Of a stretch of DNA of 64,000 bases, positions 45,080-64,000 are shown in pieces (the first letter of the stretch is position 1; each line of letters begins with the position of its first letter). The position numbers were made by a program, and so were the translations under genes. Source of the stretch: DATDAH01 sp963823495 (GTDB lineage Bacteria; Actinomycetota; Acidimicrobiia; Acidimicrobiales; DATDAH01); assembly GCA_963823495.1 (NCBI GenBank), contig CAWGLV010000001.1, positions 1,240,001 through 1,304,000 on the forward strand, in the 5' to 3' direction. The notes under the pieces were generated by a model. It made no database searches. It was given only the letters and a program-made list of their open reading frames with translations, and was not told the origin of the DNA.

Positions 45080-46747
45080 TCAGCCCCGGCGGGCGGCCCG
45101 CCCTGCCGCTCGGCGTTCCCGGAGGACCTCGCCCCGGCAGAACTCGACGGGGTCGAAGTCCGGGGGGTCGGGGGGGATGTCGTCGGGCCGGGCCAGGGCC
45201 TGGCCCAGCATCATCTCGATCAGCAGCGGGCGGTCGAGGATCTGGCCGGCGGCGTTCACCCCGCCCACCATCGTCCCCGCGATGCCGTGACCGGCGGTGG
45301 TGTTGGCCCCGACCAGCCAGAGGCCGTCGATCTCGGTGCGGTGCTGGGGCCGGCGCTCGCCGCTCTGGTCCGGGGAGTGCAGGTAGCCGTAGCTGGTCCC
45401 GCCGCTGGAGTGGGTGTAGCGCTCCTGGGTGATGGGGGTGGCGGTCTCCAGGTGGACGATGTGGTCCCGGAAGGGGCCGAGGACCTCCTCGGCGGCCACG
45501 AGCAGGCGTGCGGTGAGATCGGCCTTCTGGGCCCGGTAGCGCTCGGTCCGCCGGTAGCGCTCGCCGTGGGCGGGGCCGTCCTCGAGACCCCAGTAGCCAT
45601 AGCCGCGGGGGGCCAGGGTCATGATCTGGAAGTTGGTGTGACCGGGCGGGCAGAGGTGGGGGTTGTCGGGGTCCTTGCGGGAGGCGAGGGCGACGTAGGC
45701 GAAGACGCCGTCCGCGGGCAGGTCCCCGTCCTCGAGTCGGTCATAGAAGGCGTCCGTCGCGTAGCTCGGGAAGACGAAGTAGTTGGTGTTGGGCCGGTCG
45801 GTGAGGTCGATGTCCACGACCACGTAGACACAGACCAGGCCGAGGGTCATGGTCGCCTCCTCGACCCAGCGGCGGGTGGCGGGGTCCCACTGGTCGGCGG
45901 CCACCAGCTCGGTCACGGTGCGAGCGTGGTCGACGTTGGAGACGACCACCGGGGCGTGGACCTCGGTCCCGTCGCCGAGGCGGACGCCCCGGACCCTTCG
46001 GCCCTCGACGAGGATCTCCTCGACCGGGGTGAGGGTGCGGACCTCGCCACCGAAGGCCTCGATGACCTGCACGAGGCGGGCGGGCAGGACCTGCCCGCCG
46101 CCCTCGGGGTAGTAGGCGCCGCGCATGTAGTGGTCGATGATCCCGGCGTGCATGGCCACGGCGGTCTGCCGGGGACCGCCCGCGTAGAGCCCGGACCAGT
46201 GGTCCAGCACCGCCGCGGCCCGCTCGGAGAGCTCGCCCTCCTCGAAGAGCTCGCTGAGGGGCCGGAACGCCCAGTGGTCGAAGGTCGGGGTCTCGGCGCC
46301 GGGCATGAGACGGTCCCGGCTCTCGGAGGCCACGCCCTGGAGGACGTCGACCACCCGCTCCAGGCCGGCCCGGTCATCGGGGAACGCCGCCGTCAACCGG
46401 TCGCGGTACCCATCCCAGGAGGCGGGCACGACGAAGGTCAGGTCGGGGAACCGGAGGGTGTCGAAGCCCCCGGGGTCGAGGGGCCGGAACCGGAGCCGTT
46501 CGCCCACGCCCAGGGCGGCGAAGATCGAGGGGAACAGCCCCCCTGGCCCGCAGTCGCCGATGTAGTGCACGCCGACGTCGAACTCGTACTCGGTGCCTTC
46601 GTGGTGGCGGCGGAAGACCTGGGCGTTGCCTCCGGCCAGGTCGTGGCGCTCCAGGACCAGCACCCGGCGACCGGCAGCGGCCAGGCAGGCCGCCGCCGTC
46701 AGCCCCCCGGGCCCCGAGCCGACCACCACCACGTCGGTGTCCATCAT
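45080..46747 (-). CDS. FAD-dependent oxidoreductase, CrtI/retinol-saturase-like
   Basis: A 555-residue flavoprotein of the phytoene desaturase/retinol saturase type. The N-terminus reads MMDTDVVVVGSGPGGLTAA (FAD motif), then LVLERHDLAGGNAQVF, and VGVHYIGDCGPGG in the substrate region; the C-terminus has GLWLVGANTTAGHGIAGTMVGG, the second FAD-binding block. Related enzymes saturate, desaturate or isomerise conjugated double bonds. It is divergent from the acyl-CoA dehydrogenase that opens the lipid-synthase operon, so it may act on the same product. The start codons are the two adjacent ATGs at 46744-46747, preceded by GGGAGGG. Confidence 0.85.
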   Translation of the reverse strand: MMDTDVVVVGSGPGGLTAAACLAAAGRRVLVLERHDLAGGNAQVFRRHHEGTEYEFDVGVHYIGDCGPGGLFPSIFAALGVGERLRFRPLDPGGFDTLRFPDLTFVVPASWDGYRDRLTAAFPDDRAGLERVVDVLQGVASESRDRLMPGAETPTFDHWAFRPLSELFEEGELSERAAAVLDHWSGLYAGGPRQTAVAMHAGIIDHYMRGAYYPEGGGQVLPARLVQVIEAFGGEVRTLTPVEEILVEGRRVRGVRLGDGTEVHAPVVVSNVDHARTVTELVAADQWDPATRRWVEEATMTLGLVCVYVVVDIDLTDRPNTNYFVFPSYATDAFYDRLEDGDLPADGVFAYVALASRKDPDNPHLCPPGHTNFQIMTLAPRGYGYWGLEDGPAHGERYRRTERYRAQKADLTARLLVAAEEVLGPFRDHIVHLETATPITQERYTHSSGGTSYGYLHSPDQSGERRPQHRTEIDGLWLVGANTTAGHGIAGTMVGGVNAAGQILDRPLLIEMMLGQALARPDDIPPDPPDFDPVEFCRGEVLRERRAAGRAARRG

Positions 46748-46779
46748 CGCACCCTCCCACGCCCGGGGCAGCCGGTGAA

Positions 46780-46794
46780 GGGACCTTTGCACCT
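46780..46794 (+). promoter_or_regulatory. DosR/DevR-like box upstream of lipid-synthase operon
   Basis: GGGACCTTTGCACCT resembles the mycobacterial DosR consensus GGGACTTTNGGCCCT (about 11 of 14 informative positions). The same word, differing at one base, occurs at 63210-63224. In both places a (C/G)AGAGT hexamer begins exactly 22 bases after the box and an ATG follows it by six bases. Confidence 0.45.
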
Positions 46795-46816
46795 GTCCGC
46801 CGCCCCTCCACCGTGT

Positions 46817-46822
46817 GAGAGT
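46817..46822 (+). promoter_or_regulatory. Candidate -10 (GAGAGT) shared in architecture with 63247-63252
   Basis: GAGAGT lies 22 bases after the DosR-like box and six before the ATG at 46829. TACCGA at 46839-46844, seven bases before the ATG at 46852, is a competing -10 candidate. Confidence 0.35.
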
Positions 46823-46828
46823 GGCCTG

Positions 46829-46855
46829 ATGATTCGCGTACCGATGGCCCCATGA
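46829..46855 (+). CDS. Possible 8-codon leader ORF overlapping the acyl-CoA dehydrogenase start
   Basis: ATG at 46829 opens an 8-residue ORF, MIRVPMAP, whose TGA overlaps the ATG of the dehydrogenase as ATGA. If the GAGAGT promoter is used, the transcript would begin at or near this ATG and translation of the dehydrogenase would be coupled to it. If TACCGA is the real -10, it is not transcribed whole. Confidence 0.3.
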   Translation: MIRVPMAP

Positions 46856-48516
46856 GCACCGGTCTCGACACCGACGCGCTGGAGATGGTGCTCGACGCCA
46901 TCGGCATGTTCGCGGCGGGCGAGTTGCCCGAGCGCCGATTGCTCGAGCTCGATGCGGCCGACGAGTTCCCCGAGGACGTCGTGCGAGGCATGTGCGGGGA
47001 GCAACTCGGCATCTCGCTGCTCTTCATCCCCGAGGAGTTCGGCGGCATGGGCGGAGGGGCATTCGACATCTACCGTGTCTGTGAGCTCATGGCGTCCGTC
47101 GACGTCGGTGTCGCCACCGGCGTGCTGGCCACCTTCCTCGGCTCGGACCCGATCGTCTTCGGCGGCACCGAGGCGCAACGAGAGCACTGGCTCACCCGCC
47201 TCGCCGAGGAGGGCCTGCTCATGGCCTACGGAGCGACCGAGCCCGAAGCGGGCAGCGATCTCGCCGCCATGAAGACCACCGCCGAGCGGGTCGTGGAGGA
47301 CGGCGCGGTCGTTGCCTATGAGATCACCGGCAACAAGCAGTGGATCTCCAACGGCGGCTATGCCGACCTCTACACGGTCCTCGCCCTCGCTCCTGACGGG
47401 CCCACCTGGTTCATCGTCGACCGGGACACGCCCGGGTTCACCAAGGGCAAGCCCGAGGACAAGCACGGCATCCGAGCCAGCAACACCGCGGCCCTCTCCC
47501 TCCAGGAGGTGCGCGTCGACGCCGACCGGGTCGTCGGCGGCGTCGAGGGGCAGGGACTGGCCCAGGCCCAGGCCGTGTTCGGTTACACGCGGCTCATGGT
47601 CGCCGCCTTCGGTCTCGGTGCCGGTTGGGCCGCGCTGGAACGCGCCGTCCGGTACTCGGCCGAGCGCATCCAGGCCGGTGGGCCGCTCTCGGAGAAGCAG
47701 GGCTTCACCCACAAGCTGATCGTCCCCCACGCCGCTCGCCTCGAGGCGGCCCGGGCCTACATCGAGGAGACCGCCACCCGGATCGACGCGGGCGAGGAGC
47801 AACTCAACACCGAAGGGGCGATCGCCAAGTACACCGCCACCGAGGCGGGCAATGCCGCCGCCGAGGCGGCCATCCAGGCCCACGGCGGCTACGGGTACAC
47901 CAAGGAGTACATGGTCGAGAAGATCAAGCGGGACGTTCGCATCACCACGATCTACGAGGGCACCTCGGAGATCATGGAGATGACGATCAGCCGGGATCGC
48001 TGGCAGCAGCACCTGAAGTCCCGGGGTCGCTACTACCACGACGCCGCCGACGCCCTCGACCTCCTGGCCGCCCGTGCCCCCGACGTCGGCGCCGAGACCG
48101 CGGCCCTGGCCCACCGGGCCCTGGCCGAGGTCATGGAGACCTCACGGATCCACCGCCTCACCCGCAACCAGCACCTGCTGTTCCGGCTCGGCGAGCTGGT
48201 GGCGGCCGTCGAGTGCGCGGCCGCGTTCTGCCGTCGGGCCGCGACCGCGGCCACGGGCCTGCCCGACAAGGCCGACCCGCGCTTCGCCGCCGAGGAGCTG
48301 GCCGCCCTGGCCCGGGTGTTCGCCCGGGAGGCGGCGAGTCGGGTGGCCGAGGAAGGCGTCCGTTGGGTCGTCGGCGCGGCCGACCCGGCGACCATCGACC
48401 TCGCCGCCCTCGAGGCCACCGCCGGGCTCGGCGCCATCCGGGCCGCCCAGGGCGGCCTGTTGGCCGACATGGACGCCGCGGCCCGGGCCGTCTACGCCCG
48501 GGTCGGTGAGGCCTGA
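46852..48516 (+). CDS. Acyl-CoA dehydrogenase-like flavoprotein with C-terminal extension
   Basis: A 554-residue protein of the acyl-CoA dehydrogenase family: FGGMGGGAFD, YGATEPEAGSDLAAMKT (flavin/substrate loop), GNKQWISNGG, and IYEGTSEIMEM, where the glutamate near the YEGTSEI block is the usual catalytic base. About 150 extra helical residues follow, as in very-long-chain and some bacterial long forms. It opens the lipid operon, 62 bases before the synthase gene. It might introduce a double bond into, or prime from, the product chain. The ATG at 46852 is chosen from the conserved N-terminal helices. Confidence 0.85.
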   Translation: MSTGLDTDALEMVLDAIGMFAAGELPERRLLELDAADEFPEDVVRGMCGEQLGISLLFIPEEFGGMGGGAFDIYRVCELMASVDVGVATGVLATFLGSDPIVFGGTEAQREHWLTRLAEEGLLMAYGATEPEAGSDLAAMKTTAERVVEDGAVVAYEITGNKQWISNGGYADLYTVLALAPDGPTWFIVDRDTPGFTKGKPEDKHGIRASNTAALSLQEVRVDADRVVGGVEGQGLAQAQAVFGYTRLMVAAFGLGAGWAALERAVRYSAERIQAGGPLSEKQGFTHKLIVPHAARLEAARAYIEETATRIDAGEEQLNTEGAIAKYTATEAGNAAAEAAIQAHGGYGYTKEYMVEKIKRDVRITTIYEGTSEIMEMTISRDRWQQHLKSRGRYYHDAADALDLLAARAPDVGAETAALAHRALAEVMETSRIHRLTRNQHLLFRLGELVAAVECAAAFCRRAATAATGLPDKADPRFAAEELAALARVFAREAASRVAEEGVRWVVGAADPATIDLAALEATAGLGAIRAAQGGLLADMDAAARAVYARVGEA

Positions 48517-48578
48517 GATGACGGCGCCGCCCATGAAGTCCCGATCCGCCCGCCCCCGTCCCGCTCCCCGAGGTCACC

Positions 48579-62397
<13,819 letters not shown>

Positions 62398-62420
<23 letters not shown>

Positions 62421-63180
62421 GCCCAGCGGTGCGCCGCTGGTCCGCTTCCACGCGGCCGGCCAGGCCGACGTCCCGGACCACGACGACTGGCTGACCCCGC
62501 CGGAGGCGGAGCGGCTCAACGGCATGCGCTACACCAAGCGACGCGACGAGGCCCGCCTCGGCCGGTGGACCGCCAAGCACGCCGTCGCCCGCGCCCTGGG
62601 CCGGCCGCTGGCGTCCGCGGCGCTGGCCGCAGTGGTGATCCGCAACGCCTCGGACGGGGCACCCGAGGTGTTCGTCGGTGACGAGCCCGCGGGCATCTCC
62701 ATCTCGATGACCGATCGGGCGGGCTGGGGCGTGTGCACCGTGGCCACCGGAGCGGGAGCGCTGGGGTGTGATCTCGAGCTCGTCGAGCCTCGGACCGAGC
62801 GGTTCGTCGCCGACTACTTCACCCCGGCGGAGCGGGCACTGGTCGCCGCCGCGCCCGGAGACCACGCGCTGCTGGCCAACCTCATCTGGTCGGCCAAGGA
62901 GAGCGCCCTCAAGGTGCTGCGCGAGGGGCTCCGTCTGGACACCCGCTCCGTCGAAGTCGAGCTCCGGGACGAGCCCGGACCGGGCTGGCGGCGGCTGGCG
63001 GTCTCCACCACCGCGGGCCGGCGGTTCCCCGGCTGGTGGCGGCGCTTCGATGACTTCGTGATGACGGCGTGTGCCGAGGTCGCGACCGGCGCCCCCCTGG
63101 CCCTGGACACCCCGTCTCCTCTGGAGAGCGCGGTACCAGCCCACACCTGGATGGCCCAACCGGTCCGCCGCACTCGGTAG
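62398..63180 (+). CDS. 4'-phosphopantetheinyl transferase (Sfp-type)
   Basis: A 260-residue PPTase. The N-terminal half has LNGMRYTKRRDEARLGRWTAKHAVARALG, and the catalytic motifs are GCDLELVEPR (Mg-binding Asp and Glu) and WSAKESALKVLREG (KE-x-K). It should transfer phosphopantetheine from CoA to carrier domains. The GTG at 62398 overlaps the ACC end by 23 bases, and the gene closes the operon containing the synthase, which strongly suggests the synthase carriers are its target. Those carriers lack the usual acceptor serine. Confidence 0.9.
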
Positions 63181-63209
63181 CCGTCGGCGCTGGAGGGCGG
63201 CGGCCGGAA

Positions 63210-63224
63210 GGGACCTTCGCACCT
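63210..63224 (+). promoter_or_regulatory. DosR/DevR-like box upstream of small membrane protein
   Basis: GGGACCTTCGCACCT differs from the box at 46780-46794 by one base and carries matching flanks (GAAGGGACCTT, CACCTGYCC). CAGAGT begins 22 bases downstream. Confidence 0.45.
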
Positions 63225-63246
63225 GCCCACGACGGCTCACCGGTGC

Positions 63247-63252
63247 CAGAGT
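63247..63252 (+). promoter_or_regulatory. Candidate -10 (CAGAGT), leaderless
   Basis: CAGAGT is followed by six bases (GGGGAG) and the ATG at 63259. The spacing matches that at 46817-46829. Confidence 0.4.
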
Positions 63253-63258
63253 GGGGAG

Positions 63259-63627
63259 ATGAGCAGCAACAGGGGTGCGGCGAGGCTCGGGGTCGTCTTG
63301 GCCGCCCTCGGGTTCACCGTGGCCCTGATCGTGGTCGCCGTCGTGGCCTCCGGCGGCGACGAAGGCGGGGAAGCCCCGGACACCCAGGAGACCCTCACGG
63401 CCGTCGAGGTGTTCCTGGAGGGCGAGGGGATCGAGAACTATGACCTGGCCACCCTCGACCTGGCCGTCGAGGCCATGAACGATTCCTGCGCCAACGACGA
63501 CACGGTCGGGTTCCAGCTCACCTACGCCCTGACCCTCCAGGGCGCCGGCAGCGACGACGACCTGGCCCGAGCCGTCGTGGAGGCCATCTGCCCGGAGCGA
63601 CTGGACGAGCTCGACGGGACGCCCTGA
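63259..63627 (+). CDS. Small membrane-anchored/secreted protein
   Basis: A 122-residue protein with a membrane helix near the N-terminus (LGVVLAALGFTVALIVVAVVA), then an acidic extracytoplasmic part (EGGEAPDTQE, NDSCANDDT, VVEAICPERLDE) with two cysteines that could form a disulphide. No family is recognised. It shares a promoter architecture with the lipid operon but is separated from the PPTase by 78 bases. Confidence 0.65.
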   Translation: MSSNRGAARLGVVLAALGFTVALIVVAVVASGGDEGGEAPDTQETLTAVEVFLEGEGIENYDLATLDLAVEAMNDSCANDDTVGFQLTYALTLQGAGSDDDLARAVVEAICPERLDELDGTP

Positions 63628-63637
63628 GGGGCGCCCC

Positions 63638-63655
63638 CGGCCGGCCCGACGGCCG
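63638..63655 (+). terminator. Short GC hairpin after 63627
   Basis: CGGCCG-GCCCGA-CGGCCG begins 10 bases after the stop codon, a 6-bp stem followed by a few T-rich bases. Confidence 0.35.
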
Positions 63656-63660
63656 TTGTC

Positions 63661-63675
63661 GTGACCTTCGACCCT
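63661..63675 (+). promoter_or_regulatory. DosR/DevR-like box upstream of DUF1918 gene
   Basis: GTGACCTTCGACCCT matches the consensus GGGACTTTNGGCCCT at about 11 of 14 positions. It lies 68 bases before the proposed start. Confidence 0.35.
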
Positions 63676-63742
63676 GGCCCGGGACGCCGATTCGGCGGAC
63701 GATCGTCGTCATCGAGTCGTCTCGGGCACGGAGGTGCTGATC

Positions 63743-63943
63743 GTGCAGGCTGAAGTGGGTGATCGCATCGTGATCCGGGGTCACCACGTCGGTGAACCCG
63801 ATCGGGACTGCAGGATCGTCGAGGTCCAGGGGGAGGACGGAGGTCCTCCCTACCTCGTCGAGTGGGCCGAGGACGGCCACGAGAGCCTGTTCTTCCCCGG
63901 CTCCGACGCCGAGGTGGAACACCATCCGCAGGCGTCGGGCTGA
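63743..63943 (+). CDS. DUF1918 domain protein
   Basis: A 66-residue protein with the DUF1918 pattern: VGDRIVIRG, VGEPDR, IVEVQGEDGGPPY, WAEDGHESLFFPGSDA. Such proteins are small SH3-like barrels, several of them stress-responsive in mycobacteria; the molecular role is unknown. The GTG at 63743 has GGAGG eight bases upstream, better placed than for the in-frame GTG at 63734. Confidence 0.85.
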   Translation: MQAEVGDRIVIRGHHVGEPDRDCRIVEVQGEDGGPPYLVEWAEDGHESLFFPGSDAEVEHHPQASG

Positions 63944-63970
63944 GCCGGCTCGGCGGGAGAGGAGGGCCCC

Positions 63971-64000
63971 ATGCGGGTCATAGACGCGGTTCGTCGATCC
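63971..64000 (+). CDS. Start of a further gene, cut by window end
   Basis: ATG at 63971 is preceded by GAGAGGAGGG, a strong ribosome-binding site, and encodes MRVIDAVRRS before the window ends. It follows DUF1918 by 27 bases on the same strand. No function can be assigned. Confidence 0.5.
   Translation, partial: MRVIDAVRRS

Overview
The window is very GC-rich DNA with strongly G/C-ending codons, densely packed genes on both strands, and a gene set typical of Actinobacteria: a group II truncated haemoglobin, a ChoD-like GMC oxidase, an MMPL exporter, a DUF1918 protein and a RecQ helicase with a phosphoribosyltransferase-like tail. Together with a long KS-AT-KS-ACP-KR-DH lipid synthase and a single-chain acetyl-CoA carboxylase, this suggests a lineage such as Acidimicrobiia; the taxonomic call is inference. 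No rRNA, tRNA, CRISPR array, IS element or phage gene was seen.

Layout. 1-5.8 kb: end of an alpha/beta hydrolase, a biotinyl-carboxyltransferase fusion, a secreted propeller protein, an aquaporin, a DapB-like dehydrogenase and a truncated haemoglobin. 5.8-12.8 kb: a UvrD-type helicase with HRDC domain, a class III aminotransferase with a small membrane protein, and RecQ. 12.8-19.2 kb: a zinc-binding small protein, enoyl-CoA hydratase, pirin, cytochrome c, SDR, ChoD-like oxidase and an MtfA-like peptidase. 19-31.5 kb: a nucleotidyl cyclase/ATPase, a haem-copper-oxidase-like membrane protein, an FtsX-type permease, an MFS transporter, a Ser/Thr kinase with extracellular propeller and a CHAD-CYTH protein. 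31.5-45 kb: an isomerase-fold protein, a receiver-like protein, a quinone-reductase-like enzyme, an Asp-rich repeat lipoprotein next to a JmjC/cupin oxygenase, a zinc-ribbon membrane protein, a YceI-cytochrome-copper monooxygenase fusion, a patatin phospholipase, the MMPL exporter and a cyclic-nucleotide-binding protein. 45-63 kb: a lipid-biosynthesis locus. 63.2-64 kb: a small membrane protein, DUF1918 and the start of another gene.

The centrepiece is 46.8-63.2 kb. An acyl-CoA dehydrogenase-like protein, a ~2760-residue KS-AT-KS-ACP-ACP-ACP-KR-DH synthase, a ~1850-residue single-chain acetyl-CoA carboxylase (BC-BCCP-central-CT) and a phosphopantetheinyl transferase lie head to tail with overlapping ends. 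Malonyl-CoA supply, carrier activation and chain building are thus encoded together, with a CrtI/RetSat-like oxidoreductase divergent and an MMPL exporter upstream. All three carrier domains have Asp-Thr where the phosphopantetheine-bearing Asp-Ser is expected. The product is unknown; the synthase resembles PfaA-type polyunsaturated/secondary-lipid synthases but has an extra KS, and no PfaC or PfaD equivalent is in the window.

A second locus worth attention is 35.1-36.9 kb, where a lipoprotein with about seven Asp-rich repeats is followed, with overlapping stop/start, by a JmjC/cupin oxygenase that ends in a winged-helix-like domain.

Six conserved genes are each broken or offset by one base (near 23300, 25845, 37844, 43676, 53930 and 56872). 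Because each reading resumes intact, and three are one-base losses in G/C runs, consensus indel errors are the simplest explanation. Many genes have a TANNGT-like hexamer 6-9 bases before the start codon, pointing to leaderless transcription.
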